From positions 11,034,457 through 11,098,456 of the forward strand of contig OZ024788.1 in the NCBI GenBank assembly GCA_964017065.1: 64,000 nucleotides of DNA, in the 5' to 3' direction. Position 1 is the stretch's first letter; each line of letters opens with the position of its first letter. Positions 43,027 through 53,814 of the stretch are shown piece by piece. This DNA comes from Haliclona indistincta (taxonomy: Eukaryota; Porifera; Demospongiae; Haplosclerida; Chalinidae). Position numbers and translations under genes: made by a program. Under the pieces are notes generated by a model, which was given only the letters and a program-made list of their open reading frames with translations, was not told the DNA's origin and did no database searches.

Positions 43027-46000
43027 CTCTTTCCCCCTTGAAATAATGTGATACCAGAGGTGCAAAATAGTCCGGTTGGCGCCTGACCCGAGAACTTGGG
43101 TTCCGAGGGGGAGGTAGTGTTCTAGGAGGTCTTGTTCTTGGGCTGACAGGTGTAGAAGGTGGAGTGTCTGGATCTGGTTGATCTACAGGTCCCTTCGGAA
43201 ATTCAAAATCGAATCCCTGCAGTTCCCCTAATTCCTTTTGCGCAACAGGTGCTGTTCTAATTCGCATGTGATCTACATGACGTCTGACGATACGTCCATC
43301 GAATATCTTGACTTGGAAGGCTCTTGGGCCTGTAGCCACAATCACTTGTCCTGGTAACCATAGGTCGGCTGAACTGCGAGAAAAATTCTTGACGAATACC
43401 AGGTCCCCAATTGCAAAAGAACGTTGACGTGAAGACTTATCATGGTATTGCTTTTGCTTCTCTTGTCTTCCTTCCACTCTAAAATGCAGATCTGGCTTCA
43501 GCAAGTCCAATGGACTCCTCAGTTTGCGACCCATCAATAACTCAGCAGGAGAGACACCAGTTGTACTGTGAGGTGTATTTCGATAGGCAAACAGAAATCG
43601 GGCAATTTTGTCACTGAGTGTCCCTGACTTCATTTTTTTCACTCCTCTCTTTACTGTCTGCACTGCCCGCTCTGCCAACCCGTTTGTTGCTGGGTGGTAA
43701 GGCGGAGATGTCTTGTGTCGTATACCATTCCTTTTCAGCCAGGCTTCAAATTCTTCACTAACCAGTGATGGTCCATTGTCAGTGACAATAACTTCTGGAA
43801 GCCCGAAGGTAGCAAATATTCGCCGCAGACACTGAATGGTCAGAGTTGATGTTATTGCACTCATGACATGGGCTTCAATCCATTTGGAATGTGCGTCTAC
43901 TAGCACCAACACCATATGACCCTGGAACGGACCCATAAAATCAATATGAACTCTTGACCAGGGGCGACTAGGCCATGTCCAAGGCAATAGTGGGGCTTCT
44001 GCAGGTGACGACAAATGAAACTGACATTCTGGGCAGGCTTTCACAGCTTTCTCAATATCTTGATCGATGCCCGGCCACCACACTAGTGTGCGTGCTAGCT
44101 GCTTCATCCGGGTAGCACCAGGGTGAGCCTCGTGCAACTCTTGCAGAACGCGTTCTTGACCAATCTGAGGAATCACCACCCTGTTTCCCCACAACAAGCA
44201 TTCCTCTTGCAGTGAAAGCTCAGTTCGCTTCTGCCAGTAAGATTGGAGAGAGGAATCATTAAGATGCATGGGCCAACCATACCGAACAAACTGTACTACC
44301 TGGGAGAGAGTAGTGTCTCGACGTGTCCAAGTCCGAATATGGTCAGTATTGACTGGTGAATCTCTCATTTGCTCCATCAACAGAACAACTTCAGGTGGCT
44401 GAGGGGTTGTATCGAGTGTGACTGGAAGAGGAAGACGACTGAAGGCATCTGCATTAGCATGCTCTGAGCCTTTCTTGTGAATGAGATGGTAGTCGTACAT
44501 TGCAAGAGTCAATGCCCAGCGTTGAATACGGCTGGAAGCTTGTGCTGGAATGGCTCTATCTTCATGAAAAAGACCTTCCAGTGGCTTGTGATCTGTAATT
44601 AAGGAAAAAGAGTGTCCATATAAATAAGAATGGAATCTCTTAACGCCAAACACACATGCTAAGCCTTCTCTCTCCAGTTGGGAATAATTTCTTTCTGCTG
44701 AAGACAACGATCTGGAGGCATACCCAATTGGACGTTCACTGCCATTAGCATACTTGTGTGACAAAACTGCCCCCAGACCATACGGTGATGCATCACATGC
44801 CACCACAAGAGGAAGTTCAGAATCAAAGTGAACCAGCACCTGCGAGGAAACAAGAAGTTCTTTCGAAGCCTTGAAAGCTTTATCTTGCTCCGCAGACCAT
44901 TTCCATTGAACACCAGACTGTAACAATTGGTATAAAGGAGCAAGTAATGTGGCTAGATTCGGGAGGAACTTTGAATAGTATGTCAGTAACCCAAGATATG
45001 ACTTAAGCTCGGACACATTCTTAGGACTAGGTGCTTCACAAACGGCTTTTACCTTTTCCTTAGTTGGATGGAGTCCATGTCTATCGATTGTATGACCCAA
45101 GTACTCCACTGACTCAGACATCAACACACATTTCTCTCTCTTAAGTCGTAGTCCAGCCGTCTCTAGTCGACTGAGGACCTCCTCCAGAAGCCGCAAGTGT
45201 TCCTCCTCTGACTGACCAGCGATGAGTATATCATCCAGGTAGACAATCACCGAGGGGATATTCTGTAGTAACGATTCCATGGTTCTCTGAAATATACCTG
45301 GGGCCGAGGATATACCAAAAGGTAACCTATTGTAACGGAATAAACCTTTATGAGTATTGATAACCACAAACTGTTTTGAATCCTCCTCCAATTCCAACTG
45401 CAGGTATGCTTGGCTGAGGTCCAGCTTGCTAAAGCAGACTCCTCCTGATAACCGAGCGAAAAGATCTTCTATCCGTGGAATAGGATATGCATCAAGTTTG
45501 GAAGCAGAGTTCACAGTCATCTTGAAGTCTCCACAAATTCGTAGCGATTTCTTGTCACTCTTTAGCACTGGAACGATAGGAGCTGCCCAATCTGCAAACT
45601 GTACTGGCTCCAGAATTTCCTGTTGCACCAGGCGGTCTAGTTCTTTCTCCACCATTGCACGCATAGCATAAGGTACCGGTCGAGCTTTACAGAAACGAGG
45701 TGTGGCTGATGGATCCACACAGATCTTTGCTTTGAAGCCTTTGAGGGTGCCTAGTCCTTCATCGAAAACATGCGGATGACGTTGCAACACTTCAGTTAAC
45801 GCTGGATTATCTTGTAAGTGATGAACACGAATGAGTTGTCGCCAGTCCAATCTCAAAGACTTCAGCCAATTTCTCCCCAGTAGGCAGGGTCCTTCTTTCT
45901 CTACGATCAGCAATGGCAAGGTCGCTGTTTCAGTCCCATGTCCTGTTACTAACACATTAGCAGTTCCAGACACAGCCAATACCTCTCCAGTGTATGTTGA

Positions 46001-47032
46001 CATTTTCACATTTGATGGCAGCAACTCTCGTTGAGGCCACAGTTTCCTAAATGTTGATAGAGGCATAAGAGAAAGCGAAGCACCAGTGTCCACTTCCATT
46101 CTGACTATTTTCTCATCCAGTTGCAGCTCCAAAACATAAGGGTGGGTGTACTGATCTGCTTCCAAAGAAAACATCGTGTATTCTGGTGGTGCCGATGTGT
46201 TCCCATTATCTTGTAGGTCTGGGTTGGTTTCTTCCAAATACTGATTTGATACAGGAGGATGTTGTTGTGGTTGTAGTGGTCGTTTCGATCTGCACACGCG
46301 AACAATATGTCCTGTTTTACCACAATGATGGCATTTGGTGTACCTGAACTTGCAACTGTCTGACGAATGTCCTCCATACCCACAGCGGTAACATTGGCTA
46401 CGTGGTCCGCTTGAAGGGCTAGGGGTACGAACCGGGGCAGGCATAATCTTCTGTAACTTCAAATTCTCCTCTTTAACTTGTGGTTGCTCTTGCTGAAGCG
46501 CCGAGCATGTCTGTGTATCTCTAGCAGCTGTCTCCATTGCTAATGTAATCTTGAACGCAGTTTCAAATGTAAGCTTGTCTTCCGACAGCAACCTTCGCTG
46601 CATTTGCATATCATTAATTCCACACACGAGCCTGTCTCTCAGCAAGGAGTCCAAAGAATCCGCCGCGTAGTTGCAATGCTTCACCAGGGCTCTTAACTCG
46701 GTGACAAAAGTTGCCACTGACTCCGTTGGCTGGCGGCACCTTGAATTGAACTTAAAACGTTGTACTATCTCGGAAGGCTTTGGGTTGTAGTACTTTCCCA
46801 GTTCTCCCGTTAGTTGCGGGTAAGTCTTGTCATCTACCGAGGCGGGCGAAACCAGGGAAGTCAGAGTCTTGAACGTCGCCGGACCCACTACGGTAAGGAA
46901 GACGGCTTTTTGAGCAGCTTCTTCCTTGATGTTGTTCGCCACAAAGAAATATCGAAGACGAGTCTCGTACTGTGACCACTCTTCTTTGTCCGGGACGAAC
47001 TCTCCAATATTGCCGACAGGTATCGTGGCCAT
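43022..47032 (-). CDS. Gag-Pol polyprotein of the LTR retrotransposon
   Basis: A single open frame of 1336 codons with no gag-pol shift. In order: gag-like region (1-205), two CCHC zinc knuckles (about 214-247), aspartic protease with DTGAS (about 315), reverse transcriptase with LPFGISSAP and YLDD (about 575-601), RNase H (about 680-810), then integrase with an HHCC finger (about 1000-1040) and a D,D-E core around DFMGPF, TDNGPS and the Glu of GLAERAV. No envelope frame and no chromodomain were seen. The stop TAA overlaps the first bases of the 3' LTR. The ATG at 47030-47032 is the first after the primer site. The RT/IN order and tRNA choice fit the mag branch of Ty3-type elements. Confidence 0.96.
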   Translation of the reverse strand: MATIPVGNIGEFVPDKEEWSQYETRLRYFFVANNIKEEAAQKAVFLTVVGPATFKTLTSLVSPASVDDKTYPQLTGELGKYYNPKPSEIVQRFKFNSRCRQPTESVATFVTELRALVKHCNYAADSLDSLLRDRLVCGINDMQMQRRLLSEDKLTFETAFKITLAMETAARDTQTCSALQQEQPQVKEENLKLQKIMPAPVRTPSPSSGPRSQCYRCGYGGHSSDSCKFRYTKCHHCGKTGHIVRVCRSKRPLQPQQHPPVSNQYLEETNPDLQDNGNTSAPPEYTMFSLEADQYTHPYVLELQLDEKIVRMEVDTGASLSLMPLSTFRKLWPQRELLPSNVKMSTYTGEVLAVSGTANVLVTGHGTETATLPLLIVEKEGPCLLGRNWLKSLRLDWRQLIRVHHLQDNPALTEVLQRHPHVFDEGLGTLKGFKAKICVDPSATPRFCKARPVPYAMRAMVEKELDRLVQQEILEPVQFADWAAPIVPVLKSDKKSLRICGDFKMTVNSASKLDAYPIPRIEDLFARLSGGVCFSKLDLSQAYLQLELEEDSKQFVVINTHKGLFRYNRLPFGISSAPGIFQRTMESLLQNIPSVIVYLDDILIAGQSEEEHLRLLEEVLSRLETAGLRLKREKCVLMSESVEYLGHTIDRHGLHPTKEKVKAVCEAPSPKNVSELKSYLGLLTYYSKFLPNLATLLAPLYQLLQSGVQWKWSAEQDKAFKASKELLVSSQVLVHFDSELPLVVACDASPYGLGAVLSHKYANGSERPIGYASRSLSSAERNYSQLEREGLACVFGVKRFHSYLYGHSFSLITDHKPLEGLFHEDRAIPAQASSRIQRWALTLAMYDYHLIHKKGSEHANADAFSRLPLPVTLDTTPQPPEVVLLMEQMRDSPVNTDHIRTWTRRDTTLSQVVQFVRYGWPMHLNDSSLQSYWQKRTELSLQEECLLWGNRVVIPQIGQERVLQELHEAHPGATRMKQLARTLVWWPGIDQDIEKAVKACPECQFHLSSPAEAPLLPWTWPSRPWSRVHIDFMGPFQGHMVLVLVDAHSKWIEAHVMSAITSTLTIQCLRRIFATFGLPEVIVTDNGPSLVSEEFEAWLKRNGIRHKTSPPYHPATNGLAERAVQTVKRGVKKMKSGTLSDKIARFLFAYRNTPHSTTGVSPAELLMGRKLRSPLDLLKPDLHFRVEGRQEKQKQYHDKSSRQRSFAIGDLVFVKNFSRSSADLWLPGQVIVATGPRAFQVKIFDGRIVRRHVDHMRIRTAPVAQKELGELQGFDFEFPKGPVDQPDPDTPPSTPVSPRTRPPRTLPPPRNPSSRVRRQPDYFAPLVSHYFKGERV

Positions 47033-47067
47033 ATCGATATAGGTTCAGCTCCGTCCTCGTCGCCAAA

Positions 47068-47220
47068 TGTCACAGATTCATAAAACCGAGCCCAGCTCGG
47101 AGGGAAATAGTTTCTTTGCACAACAACAGACAAGACCAGGCTAGGAGCATAATATATAGTACAATCAATGATTACGAAATATGATGTCATGCAAAATAGT
47201 TCAGAGTACAAGTCATTACA
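47068..47220 (-). repeat. 5' LTR, 153 bp
   Basis: Appears identical to 42874-43026 and is followed by the target duplication ACCTA. It should contain the element promoter; no confident TATA box was assigned. Confidence 0.96.
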
Positions 47221-50200
47221 ACCTACGTATGATTGCTGCTGTAATCACAGTGCTGGTAACACATCACCAGCATGCTTTAAAAAGATCTAACTTTTCAGAC
47301 AGCAAGAATAGAGTTAGTAGAGACTGCCAGAGCAGCCCAGTGTCATTAGCTTATTCCTACATCAAGTAACAAGTGTGGGTCCTTATCGAATCAAATACCT
47401 GGATTGCTACTGCAATTCCAGTGCTGGTAACACATCACCAGCATGCTTTAAAAAGATCTAACTTTTCAGACAGCAAGAATAGAGTTAGTAGAAACTGCCA
47501 GAGCAGCCCAGTGACATTAGCTTATTCCTACATCAAGTAACAAGTGTGGGTCCTTATCGAATCAAATACCTGGATTGCTACTGCAATTCCAGTGCTGGTA
47601 ACACATCACCAGCATGCTTTAAAAAGATCTAACTTTTCAGACAGCAAGAATAGAGTTAGTAGAAACTGCCAGAGCAGCCCAGTGACATTAGCTTATTCCT
47701 ACATCAAGTAACAAGTGTGGGTCCTTATCGAATCAAATACCTATGATTGCTGCTTTAATCACAGTGCTGGTAACACATCACCAGCATGCTTTAAAAAGAT
47801 CTAACTATTCAAACAGCAAGTCTAGAATAGAGTTAGTAGAGACTGCCAGAGCAGTCTAGTGACATTAGCTTATTCCTACATCAAGTTACAAGTGTTGGTC
47901 CTTATCGAATACAATACCTGGATTGCTACTGCAATCACAGTGCTGGTAACACATCACTAGCATGCTTTAAAAAGATCTAACTATTCAAACAGCAAGAATA
48001 GAGTTAGTAGAGACTTCCAGAGCAGTCTAGTGAAATTATCTTATTGCTACATCAAGTTACAAGTGTGGGTCCTTATCGAATACATTACCTATGATTGTTG
48101 CGGTTATCACAGTGCTGGTAACACATCACCAGCATGCTTTAAAAAGATCTAATTATTCAAACAGCAAGAATAGAGTTAGTAGAGACTGCCAGAGCAGCCC
48201 AGTGAGATTAGCTTATTTCTACATCAAGTTACAAGTGTGGGTCCTTATCGAATACAATACCTATGATTGCTGCTGCAATCACAGTGCTGGTAACACATTA
48301 CCAGCATGCTTCAAATTAATGATCTAACTTTTCACACAGGAAGACTAGAGTTAGTAGAGACTGCCAGAGCAGTCTAGTGACATTAGCTTATTCCTACATC
48401 AAGTTAGAAGTGTGGGTCCTTATCGAATACAATACCTGGATTGCTACTGCAATCACAGTGCTGGTAACACATCACCAGCATGCTTTAAAAGGATCTAACT
48501 TTTCACACAGCAAGACTAGAGTTAGTAGACACTGCCAGAGCAGTCTAGTGAAATTATCTTATTCCTACATCAAGTTACAAGTGTGGGTCCTTATCGAATA
48601 CATTACCTATGATTGTTGCGGTTATCACAGTGCTGGTAACACATCACCAGTATGCTTTAAAAAGATCTAACTATTCAAACAGCAAGAATAGAGTTAGTAG
48701 AGGCTGCCAGAGCAGCCCAGTGAGATTAGCTTATTTCTACATCAAGTTACAAGTGTGGGTCCTTATCAAATACGATACCTATGATTGCTGCTGTAATCAC
48801 AGTGCTGGTAACACATCACCAGCATGCTTTAAAAGGATCTAACTTTTCACACAGTAAGAATAGAGTTAGTAGAGACTGCCAGAGCAGTCTAGTGACATTA
48901 GCTTATTTCTACATCAAGTTACAAGTGTGGGTCCTTATCGAATACAATACCTGGATTGCTACTGCAATCACAGTGCTGGTAACACATCACCAGCATGCTT
49001 TAAAAAGATCTAACCTTTCAGACAACAAGACTAGATTTAGTAGAGACTGCCAGAGCAGTCTAGTGAAATTATCTTATTCCTACATCAAGTTACAAGTGTG
49101 GGTCCTTATCGAATACAGTACCTATGATTGCTGCTGTTATCTCAGTGCTGGTAACACATCACCAGCATGCTTTAAAAGGATCTAACTTTTCACACAGCAA
49201 TACTAGAGTTAGTAGAGACTGCCAGAGCAGTCTAGTGAAATTATCTTATTCCTACATCAAGTTACAAGTGTGGGTCCTTATCGATTACATTACCTGGATT
49301 GCTACTGCAATCACAGTGCTGGTAACACATCACCAGCATGCTTTAAAAGGATCTAACTTTTCACACAGCAAAACTAAAGTTAGTAGACACTGCCAGAGCA
49401 GTCTAGTGAAATTATCTTATTCCTACATCAAGTTACAAGTGTGGGTCCTAATCGAATACAATACTCATGATTGCTACTGCAATCACAGTACTGGTAACAC
49501 ATCACCAGCATGCTTAAAATAGGTCTAACTTTTCAGACAGCAAGAATAGAATTAGTAGAGACTGCCAGAGAAGCCCAGTGAGATTATCTTATTCCTACAT
49601 CAAGTAACAAGTGTGGGTTCTTATCGAATACAATACCTATGATTGCTGCTGTAATCACAGTGCTGGTAACACATCACCAGCATGCTTTAAAATGATCTAA
49701 CTTTTCACACAGCAAGAATAGAGTTAGTAGAGACTGCCAGAGCAGTCTAGTGACATTAGCTTATTCCTACATCAAGTTACAAGTGTGGGTCCTTATCGAA
49801 TACAATACCTGGATTGCTACTGCAATCACAGTGCTGGTAACACATCACCAGCATGCTTTAAAATGATCTAACTTTTCAGACAGCAAGAATAGAGTTAGTA
49901 GAGACTGCCAGAGCAGTCTAGTGAAATTATCTTATTCCTACATCAAGTTACAAGTGTGGGTCCTTATTGAATACAATACCTATGATTGTTGCTGTAATCA
50001 CAGTGCTGGTAACACATCAACAGCATGCTTTAAAAAGATCTAAGTGTTCAGACAGCAAGAATAGAGTTAGTAGAGACTGCCAGAGCAGTCTAGAGAATTT
50101 ATCTTATTCCTACATCAAGTTACAAGTGTGGGTCCTTATCGAATACAATACCTATGATTGCTGCTGTAATCACAGTGCTGGTAACACATCACCAGCATGC

Positions 50201-50450
50201 TTAAAATAGGTCTAACTTTTCAGACAGCAAGAATAGAATTAGTAGAGACTGCCAGAGCAGCCCAGTGAGATTAGCTTATTTCTACATCAAGTTACTAGTG
50301 TGGGTCCTTATCGAATACAATACCTATGATTGCTACTGCAAACACAGTCTGGTAACACATCACTAGCATGCTTTAAATAGATCTAACTATTCTGAGTGCA
50401 AGAATAGAGTTAGTAGAGACTACCAGAGCAGTACAGTAACATTACATCAA
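47221..50450 (+). repeat. 172-bp satellite, outer part of the right arm
   Basis: About 19 units continuing the array interrupted at 42873. Variants alternate between GATTGCTGCTGTAATCAC and GGATTGCTACTGCAATCAC forms, as in the left arm, suggesting higher-order repeats or exchange between arms. It is bounded on the right by the unique terminal segment 50450-50590. Confidence 0.95.
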
Positions 50451-50596
50451 GTAACAAGGTGAACTGAGTAGTAGAAGGGAAGACGCGAAGTCGCTGCGCT
50501 GCGCGATCGCGATGGTAAATGGGCGGACGGGTTAAAGATCGCGTGTCCTTAGGTCGGGTCCTTGTGCGTTTTATGACTATTGTAATACCTCCTACA

Positions 50597-50622
50597 TAGG
50601 GAGGCACTACCGTGCCTCCCTA
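50597..50622. mobile_element. Displaced terminal hairpin of element C
   Basis: An 11-bp stem TAGGGAGGCAC / GTGCCTCCCTA with a 4-base loop. Read on the minus strand and joined across the foldback insertion it precedes TGTAGGGTTG, matching the layout at 32953 and 14308. Confidence 0.75.
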
Positions 50623-50744
50623 ATAAATTATTAATTAAGTCTATAAAACCACTTCCACGTATTTTCTGTACAAAGCGCTTCCAAGGTTTCTTCAAGGGCT
50701 GTGCAACTAGCACACTTTGTCCGTTCTCTTACTGCTACTCAGTC
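50623..50744 (+). promoter_or_regulatory. Upstream segment of NLR5, unlike other type-A genes
   Basis: The 120 bp before the NLR5 start (including CCACTTCCACGTATTTTC and GTCCGTTCTCTTACTGC) does not resemble the block before the other three type-A genes. The boundary to transposon DNA lies at about 50625, so the ancestral promoter seems to have been replaced or lost. Any promoter activity is inference. Confidence 0.45.
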
Positions 50745-53738
50745 ATGGCGAAAAGTATTTCAGGAGATACCACAGCAGTGCTACAACCAGCTGGCTGGAG
50801 CCAACCGTGCTCAGAGGAGCATTTGGCTAAGATTGCCATGCTGATTACTGATTGGCGAGCAGTCTCTCCTTTCCTGGGACTAACAGAAGCTGAGGAGATT
50901 GGTATACTAGAATCAACACACACTGTTCCCGCTAGAAAGATTGCAATGCTGAGAAAATGGAAGCAGAAACGAGGAGTAAAGGCCACGTACAAGCGATTGT
51001 ATCGAGTATTCAGAGATTGTGGTTCGCGTGATCTAGAAGACAAAGTAACAGAACTGCTGGTAGCAGAGAGTAGCAGCTCTTCAGACGAGGAAGGTGAGAA
51101 ACTGAAATAGGAAAACATGGGCGGGGCTCGTAAACATGATAGCTTGTATTGTGGACTAACTGCATGGTATGATTCTGTCTTTGTTATGACTCATTGCAGG
51201 TATGGAAGGAGCCATCAAACAGCCTATGAGAGGAGACCAAGGTATGATACACATATTCCTGCACTAATTGAGGGTTGACTCCATTATCATTACTCCTCTC
51301 ACCACACAGGTACATCACTCACTGTGTATGTGGACAGACTCAAGAGAGTCTACCAAAATCCACCTACAACATGGCTTCCACTACCGAATTGCAAGCACAT
51401 CAAACTGGCAGTGACTAAGGAGAAGGGAATGAGACATGGACGAGAACCTGATGCACAGATCGAGTGTAGAGTTAAAGGCGAGATAGAGCCACTCATGGAT
51501 AGTAAGGTGCTGGTAGATATGGATAGCATCTTTGATGATGGCACCTTTGAGAATGCTCGTAGACCGATGGTAATTCTTGTAGAAGGAGCATTAGGGTCAG
51601 GCAAGACCAGCTTGGCCTATCACTACTGCCAGAAATGGGCAGAAGGTAACCTGAGCATGTTTGACGTTGTGGCTCTTGTCTATCTGCGTCACCCAGCTGT
51701 TCATTCAGCAGGGTTGGACTTGACCTTACACCAGCTTCTTCTTCTGGCCTGTGCAAGCGATGGTGAGAAAGAAATTGAAGATTTTGTACATAACATTGTC
51801 CAACATGTCAAGAATGGCTTGAAAATGCTTTTGCTATTAGACGGGTGGGATGAAGCACCAGCTTGCCTTCGAAATCTTCCAGATCCGAAACGTCCTCCCG
51901 ACAATTCATACTTCGGTAAACTCCTTCGTTCTGTTTCATCCAACACTACCATCCTCATTACCTCTCGACCAGACTCCTCACTGGACCTACACAACAGAGC
52001 CAATGTTAATCGAGTGGAGATTCTTGGGTTCACCAAGGAGAACATTCATGACTACTTCCAGGAAGCATTGTCTACTCAGCTATCCTCTGATGAAGTAAAA
52101 GATGAGATCGTGAAATTGAGAGATCATTTTCTGAAATACCCAGCCATTGAAAGCAGCTGTTATATACCACTCAATGCTGCCATTCTTATACTCGTGTATC
52201 TGGAACACAACCGTACTCTACCCACCACCCACTATGAGCTACTCTATCAGCTTCTCCTGTGCTGTATCAACCGTGAGGTGACAACTCGTCATTCACAAAC
52301 CTTGTTCACAGTATCCTCACTTGATGACCTTCCTTGTGACCTCAAAGAACAGCTAGACAGCATCTGCACACTTGCATATGAGGGAATCATGCAAAACAAA
52401 GTTGTCTTCACTCAAGATGAGCTTCCATCTATCTTGCCTACACCTGCACAAGAGGATCTCCCCGCCATGGGAGTGCTTCAGAGGGTCCAGTGGTTCAGTA
52501 TTAGCAGCAAAACAATGTCCTACAACTTCATTCACCTCTCAATACAAGAACTGCTTGCTGCTCATTGCATCTCTAAGATGGAAGAAAGTGAGCAGGTAAG
52601 AGTGTTCCAAGCCCTACTTGGTAAGCCTCGGTTCTCTGCTGTACTACAGTTCTATGCTGGGTTCACCAAGCTCACCAATCAAGGTGTACGAAACATCATA
52701 ACTGGAACAGATTTCACTAATGACACGTCATCACAGCTTTCTCTGCTCAGTTACATGAGATGTTTCTTTGAGGCTCAAGTTTGCGATCAGTCATTCTATC
52801 AGCAAATTGTACCAAAATTGAATGGAGAAGTGAATCTCTCTTCTGTCACTATGAGTCCACTGGACTGTGCGGCTTTTGGATATATCTTGGCATTTTTTCT
52901 CAGGAACACTAGTGAACTATGTGTAAACGTTACTGACTGCAGTATTGATGACCACTCATTGTGTGTACTGATGGGAGAGCTCTCCAAGCATGCTGCGGTA
53001 TCCCGAGAAGGTGTCTTACATGGAGTGACAGAACTGGGTATCAGTTTCAACGAGATTGGAGACAAAGGAATAGCTTACATTGCCACTGCTCTTCACACAA
53101 ACACCACCATGAGAACACTGGGTGTGTATGATTGTCACATATCTAACGTGGGTGCAGAGTCACTAGCTAGAGCACTTGCTGTCAACACGTCACTGCAGAA
53201 GCTAGATATGAGTGCTAACAATATTGGGTACAATGGAATATGTGAATTAGTGACTGCTCTTCAAACTAACACTACTTTGAAAAAACTGTCTTTCTATGAT
53301 TGTCATGATTGGATGACAGACCAGGAAGTGCTGTTACTATCATCAGCTATAAGACATCACTGCTCCATGGAACGATTGGATTTAGACTGGTCATGTACAG
53401 ATCCAGGCAACACACTAAAGGAGATCGGAGAGAGTGTCAGGAGGAGCAAGCTAAGAGAACTAGTACTAGTGTGTTTACCACCACAATCACAATTGAAACC
53501 AGATATTAAGAAAGCGAGAGAGTGGGTAAAGTGTGTGGAGATCGGTGGTAATGACCTGATACAGTCTCAGGAGAACAGTCTGCTACAAACACTTAGATTG
53601 AATATTCGTAGTAATGATTCTGACACAAAACCACTTCTGGAACAAGTACAACAAACACTCAAAGTAACAGCAGCAACAGTCAACACAGCAAGACAACAGA
53701 AAGGACTACCACACATTAGGTTTATCATACATGTTTAA
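50745..53738 (+). CDS. NLR5: Death-NACHT-LRR receptor, type A, intact
   Basis: Exons 50745-51093, 51200-51241 and 51310-53738 give 939 codons plus stop with all junctions phase 1. Death-fold is at residues about 20-105, then an acidic Ser linker, pre-NACHT (VYVDRLKRVYQNPPTTW), P-loop (GALGSGKTS, about 223-231), Walker B (LLDGWDEAP, about 307-315), sensor (ITSRPDSS, about 347), winged helix, and LRRs from about 680. It is expected to be a cytosolic receptor or adaptor of innate immunity. The stretch EKEIEDFVHNIVQHVKNG is shared exactly with NLR4, implying close relationship or conversion. Start ATG is in CAGTCATGGCG. A DNPEP relic follows in the convergent position. Confidence 0.92.
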
Positions 53739-53814
53739 TACAATAACAACATCTGTAATATCAAAGTTGTTGTATTGCAACATGAACGTTATTTTGTCTG
53801 CTTGTGTCTCTAGC

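Larger units (their letters stand above)
42874..47220 (-). mobile_element. Intact Ty3/mag-like LTR retrotransposon, 4.3 kb
   Basis: Two apparently identical 153-bp LTRs, the 5-bp target duplication ACCTA, a primer-binding site TGGCGACGAGG two bases inside the 5' LTR (consistent with a serine tRNA 3' end, as in mag-type elements), one open gag-pol frame and a polypurine tract. All parts needed for transposition seem present, so insertion is recent. It is inserted in the right arm of the satellite foldback element. Confidence 0.95.
38998..50590. mobile_element. Giant foldback element, satellite-built arms, 9-bp target duplication
   Basis: The outer about 200 bp are nearly identical inverted repeats (AGGTATATTATAACAGTC at left; AGGTATTACAATAGTC read from the right). 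They are followed inward by 172-bp satellite arrays in opposite orientation that meet near 42020-42060. CCTACATAG is duplicated at 38989-38997 and 50591-50599. Long inverted arms made of tandem repeats plus a 9-bp duplication resemble Drosophila FB elements (Mutator-like). No transposase is seen, so it is non-autonomous. Without the retrotransposon it is about 7.2 kb. Open frames of 60-130 codons inside are satellite translations. Confidence 0.85.

Noticed and set aside
39381..50209. Many open frames of 60-134 codons sharing motifs such as SYIKLQVWVLIEYNT
   Set aside because: They are translations of the 172-bp satellite; the period is not a multiple of three and frames change from unit to unit.
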